Below, one piece after another: positions 56,018-64,000 of a stretch of 64,000 nucleotides of DNA; position 1 is the stretch's first letter, and each line of letters begins with the position of its first letter. The position numbers and the translations under genes were made by a program. The DNA comes from Flavonifractor sp052065355 (lineage in GTDB: Bacteria > Bacillota > Clostridia > Oscillospirales > Oscillospiraceae): positions 1-64,000 of the forward strand of contig NZ_JBQHUF010000004.1 of the NCBI RefSeq assembly GCF_052065355.1. Direction: 5' to 3'. Below the pieces are notes generated by a model that saw only the letters and a list, made by a program, of their open reading frames with translations, did no database searches and was not told where the DNA came from.

Positions 56018-58380
56018 AGCGCCGCAAAAATCGGCCCAAGCGGCCGCCCTTCCGGCCCACCCCCGCCTCCGTCGTGGGGGACGGCATTCTGCTTTTCCTG
56101 GCCCTGTTCGGGGTCTCCTTCACCTTCCTCACCGCCTTCTCCGCAGGGGTAGACGCCCCTCTGGTGCTGGCGGGCTGCGGAGTGTGCACGGCGGTGAGCC
56201 TGCTCACTTGGTCCCTGCCCCGCCGCTGGTGGATCCTCCCTCTGGCGGGCACCGCCGCCCTGTGGGGCTGGGGACTGTGGAAGCTGTGGGATTACCTGGT
56301 GCTGGGTGAGATCACCCTGCGGTGCGCGGTGGTCAACACCTTCTGCACCAGCCTGAGCCTGGACGACTACATCCAGCCCATCGCCCAGCTGCCCGACGAG
56401 ACCTGGGCCCTGTGCGCCGCTCTGCTGGTGCTGGTGGCCCTGCTCCCCCTGAGCCTGCTGCTGGGCCTCACCATCCAGCGGGCCCGCTCCTTCTGGCTCA
56501 CCTTCTGGGTGACCCTCCCCTTCCCGCTGGCTCCCGTCTGCATTTCCGTCACTCCCGGCTGGCTGCCTCTGATGGCGCTGGTGCTGGTGTGGTGCACCAT
56601 GGGCCTCACCTCCCTGGTAAGGCGGCAGGATGCCAGGGGCGCCGCCCGGCTTACCCTGGCGGTCCTCCCCGCCGGTGCCCTGCTGCTGGCCGGGCTCACC
56701 GCCGCCATGCCCCAGGAGGACTACCAGCGGCCCCGGTGGGCGGACACCGCCCTCAACGACATCACCAATTGGGCCGCCCGGCAGGATTTCGCCCTGTTTC
56801 AGGGCAGCGGCCCCTTCGGCCTGTTCGGCAGCGGCGGCTCCCTGTCCAGCGCCAACGGAGAGGTGGACCTGTCCCACGCAGGACCTCTGGGCTTCTCCGG
56901 ACGGACGGTGCTGGAGGTGGAGACCGACCTGCGGGGCCGCATCTACCTGCGGGGCTTTTCCTGCGCCGCGTATAACGGCGGCAGCTGGGCGCCTTTGGAT
57001 CAGGATATCTACGACTCGGAGATCCAGTGGGGTGGGGACGACCTGTCCGGCGCTGTATCCTCCCTTTACCGCCCTTCCCTGCACGGCTACCAGCCCATGA
57101 ACTTCCCCGCCCTGGCCGACCGGGAGGAGTTCCCCGATAAGGAATACGCCAAGGTCACCGTCCGCAACGTGGGCGCCGACCCCGGGTATGTGTACGTCCC
57201 CTACCAGATCCTGTCCCAGCCTGACGAGCTGGGAGGCGCGGCCTTTGTGAACGACTCCTACATCGCCCGGATGGAGGACGTGTGGACCCACACGGTGTAC
57301 GTCCAGCCCGACTGCGACCCCATGGACGAGGCGGAGCTGCCCGGAGACGCGGAGGGTCCGGAGAAAAATTACCGCATCTTCGTGCAGCGGAACTATCTGG
57401 ACATTCCGGAGGAGAGCATGGACGCCCTGGCTCTGGCCATGCAGGAGATCGCTTTGGAAACATATTACGGCTCGGACAAACCCGCCTATCAGGAATATCG
57501 GGATCTGGTGGAGAAGGGCTATGTCATCGGTATGGATTTCACCCGGGCCCTCCCTCTGGCGCTGGCCAACGTGGTAGCCGCCTACCTGGAGGATGCGGCG
57601 GAATACAATCCCGACACCCCCGTCACCCCGGAGGGAGAGGATTTTGTCTCCTACTTCCTCACCGAGAGCCACGAGGGCTACTGCATGCACTTCGCCTCCG
57701 CCGCCACCCTGTTGCTGCGGTACCTGGGCATTCCCGCCCGGTACGTGGTGGGCTACGTGGCGGACGTACCCGCCTCCGGCAAGGTGAAGGTCCCCGACTC
57801 CGCCGCCCACGCCTGGGTGGAGATCTACCTGGACGGCTACGGCTGGGAGCCCATCGAGGTCACTCCCGCCTACTCCGGCGGCACCCCGGGCCAGAGCTCC
57901 ACGGCGGCGGCCGCGCCTACCCCTACCGCTACTCCCACGCCCACTGCCACCGCCGCACCCACGGCCAGCGCCGCGCCCACCCCCACGCCCAGTCAGGGTC
58001 CCGGAACCGCTTCGGAGGACGGAGCGGCTCTGGACCTGCGGGTGGTGGTCATCCCCCTGATCGTGGTGCTGGTCATCCTGGCACTCCCCGCCAACCGGGC
58101 CTTTGGCCGGTCCCGGCGGGAGAAGAAATTCAAACAGGAGAACACCAACCGGGCGGTCATCGCCGCCTACCTCCAGCTCAAGCGGCTGGAGAAGTGGGGC
58201 GGTGAGGTACCGGAGGAGATCTTCGAGCTGGCCAAGAAGGCCAAATTCAGTCCCCACACTCTGACGGAGGAGGAGCGGGAACAGGCGGTGTCCGCCGCCC
58301 GTACCGCCGCCGCCCAGGTGGACAAGGCCCTGCCCTGGCACAGGAAATTCTGGTGCCGGTACATTCTGGGTCTTATCTGA
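56014..58380 (+). CDS. Membrane-bound transglutaminase-like protein (TgpA/YebA type)
   Basis: 788 residues. About six N-terminal helices (to about 225), then a large extracytoplasmic region with the transglutaminase core: Cys in SHEGYCMHFASAATLLLRYLGIPARYVVGY, His in SAAHAWVEIYLDGYGWEPIEVTP, and Asp supplied after the His strand. An Ala/Thr/Pro linker (PTPTATPTPTATAAPT) leads to a last membrane helix and a DUF4129-like cytosolic tail. Third gene of the MoxR, DUF58, TGase module. Substrate unknown; probably envelope proteins or peptides. Confidence 0.92.
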   Translation: MKRRKNRPKRPPFRPTPASVVGDGILLFLALFGVSFTFLTAFSAGVDAPLVLAGCGVCTAVSLLTWSLPRRWWILPLAGTAALWGWGLWKLWDYLVLGEITLRCAVVNTFCTSLSLDDYIQPIAQLPDETWALCAALLVLVALLPLSLLLGLTIQRARSFWLTFWVTLPFPLAPVCISVTPGWLPLMALVLVWCTMGLTSLVRRQDARGAARLTLAVLPAGALLLAGLTAAMPQEDYQRPRWADTALNDITNWAARQDFALFQGSGPFGLFGSGGSLSSANGEVDLSHAGPLGFSGRTVLEVETDLRGRIYLRGFSCAAYNGGSWAPLDQDIYDSEIQWGGDDLSGAVSSLYRPSLHGYQPMNFPALADREEFPDKEYAKVTVRNVGADPGYVYVPYQILSQPDELGGAAFVNDSYIARMEDVWTHTVYVQPDCDPMDEAELPGDAEGPEKNYRIFVQRNYLDIPEESMDALALAMQEIALETYYGSDKPAYQEYRDLVEKGYVIGMDFTRALPLALANVVAAYLEDAAEYNPDTPVTPEGEDFVSYFLTESHEGYCMHFASAATLLLRYLGIPARYVVGYVADVPASGKVKVPDSAAHAWVEIYLDGYGWEPIEVTPAYSGGTPGQSSTAAAAPTPTATPTPTATAAPTASAAPTPTPSQGPGTASEDGAALDLRVVVIPLIVVLVILALPANRAFGRSRREKKFKQENTNRAVIAAYLQLKRLEKWGGEVPEEIFELAKKAKFSPHTLTEEEREQAVSAARTAAAQVDKALPWHRKFWCRYILGLI

Positions 58381-58389
58381 TCAAAAAAG

Positions 58390-58429
58390 AAGCTCCCGGA
58401 GCGCTGATGCGCTCCGGGAGCTTTTTTGT
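58390..58429. terminator. Terminator between the TGase and SLH genes
   Basis: 15-bp perfect stem AAGCTCCCGGAGCGC with loop TGAT and then TTTTTT. A-rich on the left side, so it serves both convergent genes. Confidence 0.93.
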
Positions 58430-61400
58430 TATTCCGCTCTGCTCTCGCAGAACCGCTGGAGGAGGGCTGCCACCTCCGAGCGGGTGGCGGTGCCGGTGGG
58501 ATCCAGCAGGCCGCCGTTCTTACCGGAAATCAGGCCTGTGCTTACTGCCCAGGTCATGCTTTCCACCGCCCAGTCAGAGGTCTGGGCTCCATCCGGATAG
58601 CCGGACAGGTCGCCCTCAGCCTTGGTGGTATCGCCCAGATAGCGGGCGTAGCGGTACAGGATCGCCGCCAGCTGCTCTCTGGTGATGTCGTCCTCCGGCC
58701 CAAACATTCCGTTTCCGTAGCCTTCCACGATGCCCTGAGCAGCCGCCCAGCGCACCGCCTGGGCATACCAGGCGTCCTCAGCCACGTCGGTAAAGACGGT
58801 GCCCGTGCCGGCGGGAGAGCCCTCCAGCCGCCAAAGGACGGTGGTGATCATGCCGCGGGTCAGGTGCTGATCCGGCGCGAACAGGGTATCGCTGATACCG
58901 GTCATCAGTTCCCGGACATAGACGTAGGAAACAGAGTCGTAGAACCAATCCTCCTCGCCTACATCGGTGAAGGGAAGCTCCACCGGCACAGGCGCAAAGC
59001 TGACCGCCACGGTCACCTTGCCCTCCGGCATGGTAAAGCGGTAGGTGTCGCCCTCCGCCGTCAGGTTCAGGCGCTTGCCGCTGCCGTCAGTGACGGTGAT
59101 GGCGTCCAGGGTGTAGCCCTGGTCGGGCTTGACGGTAAGGGTGACGGTCTGACCCGCCTCCGCCGTGGTGGAGTCCGCTGTGATGGTGCCGTTCTCCACA
59201 GTCTCGGGCAGCTCCACGGGGTACTTCTTCGTGACCACGCCGCCGCCACCGCCGCCGCTGGGTCCGGTGGGTTCGCCGCCGGTGGCCGGGATCACCCGGT
59301 ACACGGTCTCGTGGCACTGTTCACATACGGCCATCTCCAGGCCGTCCTCCGTCTCGGTGGCAGGTGTCACCACGGTGAACTGGCCCAGGATATGATCGCA
59401 CAGCTCCATGACCACGTAGGTGGAGCAGTGGTTGGTGGTGAAGCTCACCTGGCCGTCCTGGTACTGGCAGGGGCCGACCCACATCTTTCCGTCAGGACCG
59501 GCCCAGCAGGCCTGGAAGCTGCTGTGCTCCCACTTCCGGGTGTACGGCAGCGTAACCTGGATGCTGCCCACGCTGTTGCGCTCCTCCGGCAGCAGGTCGC
59601 CGCCCAATTCATCCCGGATGGTGATGTCCACGACGATGGAGGTGTCGTCCTCCACATAGTCCCGGACCAGCTCCGCCACCGCTTCATCCAGACTGCTGCC
59701 GCTCAGCTGGGCCTCGGAATCCAGAATGGCGATGTTGATTCGGATCTCGGCGTCCAGCTGCTCATCCAGACCGGCCAGGATGTCCTTGATGGCCGCAGCG
59801 TCAATGTGCATACTGGCGGAACCGTTGTCGATGGTCACTTCCTGCTCTTCCTTGGGCTCCTCCACCCAGGTCTCCGACCGGGCGGCATCGCAGTACAGAC
59901 AGTGGTAGACCCGGGTGGTCACACCGTCCGCAGTGGTCTCCTCAGGCTCGTCGCTGAAGGTATGGCCGGTGGCCGGGACCCAGCTGTCCACATAGCTGTC
60001 GCCGCAGGCCGCGCAGATGTGGGTGGTATAGCCCTTGGCGGTACAGGTGGGATCGGTCACCTGCTCTTCATAGGTGTGGCCGGTGGCGGGCACCGTCTCC
60101 TGCTTCACAAGGATCGCGCCGCAGGCCGAGCAGTGGCTGCCGGCCGTCAGGCCCTCCGTGGTGCAGTCTGCCGCCACCGCCGGATCCTCCACAACGGTGT
60201 GTCCGACGGCTTCGCCCACCGCCATGGAGTAGCTGTCGCCGCAGCGGGAGCAGGTGTAGATATCCAGCTGGGAGTTCTCACAGCCGGCCTCAATGGTGTC
60301 GGTCAGCTGATAGTCGTGGCCCAAAGCCGGGATGGAGCGCTCCTCCACCAGCAGGCCGCAGGCGCTGCACTTGCGGGCCTGGGTACCGGCGCCGGTGCAG
60401 GAGGCCTCCTGGATGGTGATCCACTCGCCCAGCTCGGTGTGGCCGGTAGCGGGGATCAGCTCGGTCTTGGTGGCGCCGCAGCTCCGGCAGGTATACACCC
60501 GGCTGCCGGCGGTCACACAGGTGGCCTTCTCGTCTGTAACGCCCTCGTCCCACTCGTGGGTGTGGATCACGGGGACATCCTTGCTCCAGCGGGCGGTCAG
60601 GACCAGATCCTCCGCCGGCATGGTGGCCGGAAGCTCGGGATACCAGCCGTTGAACATATAACCGGTCCGCGTGGGAGCGGCGGGGGCCTGAATGGCCGCG
60701 CCGTAGTCGGCGGTAATGGGCTCCACAGTGGTGGCGCCCTCGCCGGTCACGAAGGTGATGGTATACTGCTTCACTGTCCACTTGGCGTACAGCGTGAAGC
60801 TTCCGGCAGGCATGGTGGTGAACACGTAGGGCTCGCCGGTGCAGGCGGCGTCAGTGTACCAGCCGCCGAAGGTGTACCCTGTGCGGGTAGGCTCCGCGGG
60901 GGCGGACACCGGCTGGCCGTAGTCGGCTGCGATGCTCTCCACCGCGCTGCCGCCCTGGCTGTCAAACTGAATGGTGTACTGGCCCGCCTGCCACTTGGCG
61001 TACAGCGTCAGGTTCTCCGCAGGCATGGTGGTAAAGGTGTAGGGCGTGCCGCTGTAATCCGGCTCAGCATACCAGCCCACGAAGGCGTACCCCTCCCGGG
61101 CGGGAGCGGCGGGAGCCTGAACGGCCGCGCCGTAGTCGGCGGTAATGGGCTCCACAGCGGTGGCGCCCTCGCCGGTCACGAAGGTGATGGTGTACTGCTT
61201 TACCGTCCACTTGGCGTACAGCTCCAGGTCGGTCTCCGGCACAACGGTGAACACATAGGGCTCGCCGGTGCAGCTCTCCTCGGTGTACCAGCCGCCGAAT
61301 TCAAAGCCGGTGCGGGTGGGCTCGGCAGGGGCGGACAGGCTGTCGCCCGCCAGGCCCTGAAGCACGGTGGAATTGCCGCTGCCGTCGTTCCAGTGGCAGG

Positions 61401-64000
61401 TCACGGAGATCACCTGGGCAGTCAGGGGCAGGGTGGCGGCAGTGTCGTCGCTTCCATCCGTCAGCGTGCTGCCGGCGGGGACCTCCAGGTAGCCGTCCTC
61501 AACCTGGGAGGCGGCCATCACCTTATCACAGAAGGTCCCGGTGGTATCGGCCTGCCAATCGCCCAGGACCAGCAGGCGGTTGCCGTCCAGCTCCACCAGC
61601 ATGTCGTCGAACTGCTTCAGGATGTCCTTGAGCTGCGCCAGCTTCTCGTCGTACCCGGAAACCAGGCTGTTGGAGATGATCAGGCTGTACATCATCGGGT
61701 CGGAGGCGTTCTGATACAGCTTGTCCGCCTGGGTGTAGATCTCACCCACCACGGTCCGGATGCCGCCGTAGCTGCTGCACAGGAAGGCCAACTGCTCGGC
61801 TTCCCCTGCAACAGGCGCAAACTGGTCGTGGTACGCCTCCAGCTGGCCGATCAGGCCAGTGTCGCCGCTGCCGGTGACATAGCTGCCGCCCATGGCGGCG
61901 ATGGCGTCCTTCATGTTGGTGATGATCGGGCCAACACCAAAGAGGCTGATGAGCAGCGCGTTGTTGGGATCGCTCTCCAGCGCCACGATCTGCTCATAAG
62001 TATCCCGCAGCAGGTTCTTGGCCGTCTGGCTCTGCCCATACAGCTGGCTCTCCAGATCGGCAAACTGCCGGACCTGGGCCAGCGTGCCCTGAGCCACGGC
62101 CAGAGGCAGATTGACGATCTGCTCCATCTCCCGGCCGCTGAAGCTCAGCTGACCCTGGAACCGGATGGTGCAGTTCTGCGCACCGCCGTCAGCGGGCAGG
62201 GCGGCACGGAAGGTGCCGTCGGCCTGCTGGGTAAATTCGGCGGACTGGCTGCCGTTTTCCAGCAGGACGGGGACCCAGCGGCTGGCAAAGGCCAGCTCCG
62301 CCATCTCAGGCACCGTGACGGTGACTTCCAGCATTCCGTCGCGGAAGGCATAGCTGGTCTCCACCTGGCTGCTCTGGAATTTGGGGATCACGATCCGCTC
62401 GCGGCGGACGGTGAGCATCTGACCCAGCTCTTCCACAGCCTCAGGCAGATCGCCCTCCCGCAGCTGGGCGGAGAAGTCCTGCTCCGGCAGCGTCAGGCTG
62501 GTGCCGGGCACCAGCAGCGTATCGTCGCTGTACAGGTCGTTGGCCAGGCCCAGGAGCACGGCGGAGTGAAGCTGGATCTGACCGCCGCCCAGCTGGCTGC
62601 CGCGGGAACCGTTGTTGATGCCGTAGATACCGGCCAGCACACTGTCGTACACGGTCAGGTTGCCGTTGTTGTGCACATCGGCGCCGCTGCCGTTGTAGAT
62701 CACCGTGCCGTTTTTCTCCACACTGTCGCCCCGGCAGAGCATGTTGCGCAGCACCGTGGTGCCGCCGTCCACCAGCAGGGCGGGCTGGCCCTGATCGGAG
62801 CCGGCCGTCAGCGTGCCGTTTTGGATGGTAACGGTCTGGCCCGCCCCCGGCATGCTGGTGATCACCGGCTCACCGGCCAAGCCGGTGATCACGGCGCCGC
62901 CCAGATCCAGGGTGATGGGCTTGTCGATGACAACGGAGGTGGTAAAGTCTCCCCCTGTCCAGGTGACGGTGCTGCCGGCCTCGGCTTCGTCGATCAGCTT
63001 CTGAAGGGCAGAATCCTTCACCCAAACCGCCGTCAGCACCAGGTTGGTGTCGGGCATCGGCGTGCTGAAGTCGTAAGGCTGACCGTCCAGCGTCCAGCCC
63101 TGGAAGAAGTAGCCGCTCTTGACCGGAGCCTGGGGCTCAGGCACCAGGGTGCCGTAGTCCACCATCAGGTCCGCAAGCTCTGTGCCGCCGTCGGTCTCGA
63201 AGCTCACCCGGTACTGGTTGAGCACCCACTTGGCATACAGATCCAGGTTCTCCGCCGGCATGGTCTCAAAGACGTACCGCTCGCCGGACAGGTCCTCCTG
63301 GGTAAACCAGCCCAGGAAGGAGTGTCCCTTCAGGACGGGATAGTCCGGCTCCTTCACAGCCGTGCCGAACGCGCCGGAAATGGGCTCCACCGCGCTGCCG
63401 CCGTTGCTGTGGAAGGTAATGGTGACGCTGTTGACGGTCCACTTGGCGTACAAAGTGACGTTCCCGGCAGGCATCGTGGTAAAGGTATAGAGGTTCTCAC
63501 AGGCTTCCTCGGTGTACCAGCCGGCGAAGGTGTAGCCGGCCCGGGTGGGCTCGTCGGGGGCGGACACCGCACTGCCGTAGTCGGCAACGATGGGCTCCAC
63601 CGCGCTGCCCTCGCCGGTCACGAAGGTGATGGTATACTGGTTGACCGTCCACTTGGCATACAGGGTGGCGCTCTCCGCCGGCATGGCGGTCAGCTCCACT
63701 GCCTCGCCGGTGCAGTCCGGCTCCCTGTACCAGCCGCCGAAGGTGTAGCCGGTCTTTTCCGGGGCGGGCAGGGTGACGGGACTGCCGTAGCTGCCGGTAA
63801 TGGGCTCCACGGCCGGTCCGCCAGCGCCGGTATCAAAGGTGAGGGTAACGCTGTTGGCCGTCCATTTGGCGTACAGCGTCAAGCCGTCCAGGGGCATGGT
63901 GGTAAAGACGTAGGGTTCCCCGGTGCAGTCCGGGTCGGTATACCAGCCGCCGAAGGTGCAGCCGGCCCGGGTGGGCTCGTCGGGGGCGGACACCGCGCTG
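58429..64000 (-). CDS. Giant cell-surface protein with InlB-type repeats, Cys-repeat block and SLH domains (5' end outside window)
   Basis: At least 1857 codons, still open at the window edge. Order from the visible N-side: five InlB-B/Flg_new repeats (first partial; unit ends like TMPAGNVTLYAKWT), a beta-helix-like region (VVIDKPITLDLGGAVITG onward), a roughly 500-residue alpha/beta region, and four more InlB-type repeats. Then come about six Cys-x2-Cys units each ending near PATGH (YTCRSCGATKTELIPATGH; HICAACGDSYVDSWVPATGH), a Gly-rich linker SGGGGGG, a beta domain, and three C-terminal SLH domains (LPFTDVGEEDWFYDSVSYVY; VFTDVAEDAWYAQAVRWAA; LSGYPDGAQTSDWAVESMTW). Likely wall-anchored adhesin or structural protein. 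Repeats near 60.7 and 61.1 kb are almost identical in DNA. Confidence 0.88.
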   Translation of the reverse strand, partial: SAVSAPDEPTRAGCTFGGWYTDPDCTGEPYVFTTMPLDGLTLYAKWTANSVTLTFDTGAGGPAVEPITGSYGSPVTLPAPEKTGYTFGGWYREPDCTGEAVELTAMPAESATLYAKWTVNQYTITFVTGEGSAVEPIVADYGSAVSAPDEPTRAGYTFAGWYTEEACENLYTFTTMPAGNVTLYAKWTVNSVTITFHSNGGSAVEPISGAFGTAVKEPDYPVLKGHSFLGWFTQEDLSGERYVFETMPAENLDLYAKWVLNQYRVSFETDGGTELADLMVDYGTLVPEPQAPVKSGYFFQGWTLDGQPYDFSTPMPDTNLVLTAVWVKDSALQKLIDEAEAGSTVTWTGGDFTTSVVIDKPITLDLGGAVITGLAGEPVITSMPGAGQTVTIQNGTLTAGSDQGQPALLVDGGTTVLRNMLCRGDSVEKNGTVIYNGSGADVHNNGNLTVYDSVLAGIYGINNGSRGSQLGGGQIQLHSAVLLGLANDLYSDDTLLVPGTSLTLPEQDFSAQLREGDLPEAVEELGQMLTVRRERIVIPKFQSSQVETSYAFRDGMLEVTVTVPEMAELAFASRWVPVLLENGSQSAEFTQQADGTFRAALPADGGAQNCTIRFQGQLSFSGREMEQIVNLPLAVAQGTLAQVRQFADLESQLYGQSQTAKNLLRDTYEQIVALESDPNNALLISLFGVGPIITNMKDAIAAMGGSYVTGSGDTGLIGQLEAYHDQFAPVAGEAEQLAFLCSSYGGIRTVVGEIYTQADKLYQNASDPMMYSLIISNSLVSGYDEKLAQLKDILKQFDDMLVELDGNRLLVLGDWQADTTGTFCDKVMAASQVEDGYLEVPAGSTLTDGSDDTAATLPLTAQVISVTCHWNDGSGNSTVLQGLAGDSLSAPAEPTRTGFEFGGWYTEESCTGEPYVFTVVPETDLELYAKWTVKQYTITFVTGEGATAVEPITADYGAAVQAPAAPAREGYAFVGWYAEPDYSGTPYTFTTMPAENLTLYAKWQAGQYTIQFDSQGGSAVESIAADYGQPVSAPAEPTRTGYTFGGWYTDAACTGEPYVFTTMPAGSFTLYAKWTVKQYTITFVTGEGATTVEPITADYGAAIQAPAAPTRTGYMFNGWYPELPATMPAEDLVLTARWSKDVPVIHTHEWDEGVTDEKATCVTAGSRVYTCRSCGATKTELIPATGHTELGEWITIQEASCTGAGTQARKCSACGLLVEERSIPALGHDYQLTDTIEAGCENSQLDIYTCSRCGDSYSMAVGEAVGHTVVEDPAVAADCTTEGLTAGSHCSACGAILVKQETVPATGHTYEEQVTDPTCTAKGYTTHICAACGDSYVDSWVPATGHTFSDEPEETTADGVTTRVYHCLYCDAARSETWVEEPKEEQEVTIDNGSASMHIDAAAIKDILAGLDEQLDAEIRINIAILDSEAQLSGSSLDEAVAELVRDYVEDDTSIVVDITIRDELGGDLLPEERNSVGSIQVTLPYTRKWEHSSFQACWAGPDGKMWVGPCQYQDGQVSFTTNHCSTYVVMELCDHILGQFTVVTPATETEDGLEMAVCEQCHETVYRVIPATGGEPTGPSGGGGGGVVTKKYPVELPETVENGTITADSTTAEAGQTVTLTVKPDQGYTLDAITVTDGSGKRLNLTAEGDTYRFTMPEGKVTVAVSFAPVPVELPFTDVGEEDWFYDSVSYVYVRELMTGISDTLFAPDQHLTRGMITTVLWRLEGSPAGTGTVFTDVAEDAWYAQAVRWAAAQGIVEGYGNGMFGPEDDITREQLAAILYRYARYLGDTTKAEGDLSGYPDGAQTSDWAVESMTWAVSTGLISGKNGGLLDPTGTATRSEVAALLQRFCESRAE

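Noticed and set aside
55708..58341. 877-codon minus-strand open frame opposite the transglutaminase gene
   Set aside because: The opposite strand carries a complete transglutaminase with catalytic motifs; this frame has no recognisable domain.
58429..64000. CRISPR-like or satellite array in the repeat-rich region
   Set aside because: The periodicity is that of protein repeats of about 70 codons with a maintained frame; there are no short identical repeats with unique spacers.

Overview
The window reads as a chromosomal contig from a GC-rich, anaerobic, endospore-forming member of the Firmicutes, most like the Oscillospiraceae gut lineages (Flavonifractor, Pseudoflavonifractor or Lawsonibacter type). 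The evidence is spmA/spmB, an AbrB-type regulator, a CIRCE-controlled groESL operon, class III (oxygen-sensitive) ribonucleotide reductase, surface proteins with SLH domains, strong AGGAGG-type ribosome sites, and the Gram-positive rimP-nusA-ylxR-ylxQ-infB-rbfA-nrnA-truB-ribF operon. This is inferred from gene content only. The first 42 bases are pure C and look like a contig-end artefact.

Layout. 1-13.8 kb: housekeeping genes, mostly on the minus strand. They include pepT, a lysophospholipase-like hydrolase, a CarboxypepD_reg-type protein, spmA/spmB, abrB, rsmI, a TrmN6-like methyltransferase, a Nudix hydrolase, nrdG, rlmI-like, nrdD (with two NrdR-box-like sites), a homocysteine methyltransferase-like gene and tRNA-Arg(CCG). 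13.9-16 kb: a histidine-kinase-like protein and gap. 16.1-29.5 kb: an accessory catabolic island. On the minus strand it holds split transketolase, two RPE-family epimerases, an RpiB/LacAB-family isomerase, a TauABC/SsuABC-type ABC transporter, a PfkB kinase, a DeoC-family aldolase and a TSUP (TauE/SafE-type) permease. Divergently it holds a TIM-barrel isomerase, an alpha/beta hydrolase, a Gfo/Idh/MocA oxidoreductase and a LacI regulator. Two matching operator-like palindromes lie in the 410-bp divergent region. 29.5-36.8 kb: an ECF sigma/DUF4179 pair, an HTH protein, putP, an SLH surface protein and a C39-peptidase lipoprotein. 36.8-39.2 kb: groESL, with a rearranged 3' flank. 39.3-45.5 kb: a lipid kinase, an SLH protein, an RNA methyltransferase, an NfeD/SPFH pair and a DUF1576 protein. 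45.5-53.8 kb: the translation/transcription operon from rimP to ribF. 54-58.4 kb: a MoxR/DUF58/transglutaminase operon. 58.4-64 kb: the C-terminal part of a giant repeat-rich SLH protein that runs off the window.

Two things stand out. First, the 16-29.5 kb island combines the enzyme classes known from sulfosugar breakdown: split transketolase plus an RpiB-type isomerase (sulfo-transketolase route), and PfkB kinase plus class I aldolase (sulfo-EMP-like). It also has a sulfonate-class ABC importer and a TauE/SafE-class exporter. Several phosphate-binding motifs in its enzymes are altered, so non-phosphorylated or sulfonated substrates are plausible. Second, short palindromic elements sit at gene ends. 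A two-hairpin element occurs twice with a compensatory base-pair change. The groEL 3' end with its terminator is duplicated. infB carries an in-frame palindromic segment after its stop codon that ends in a second copy of its own C-terminal hexapeptide, and another palindromic segment stays in frame upstream of its start.
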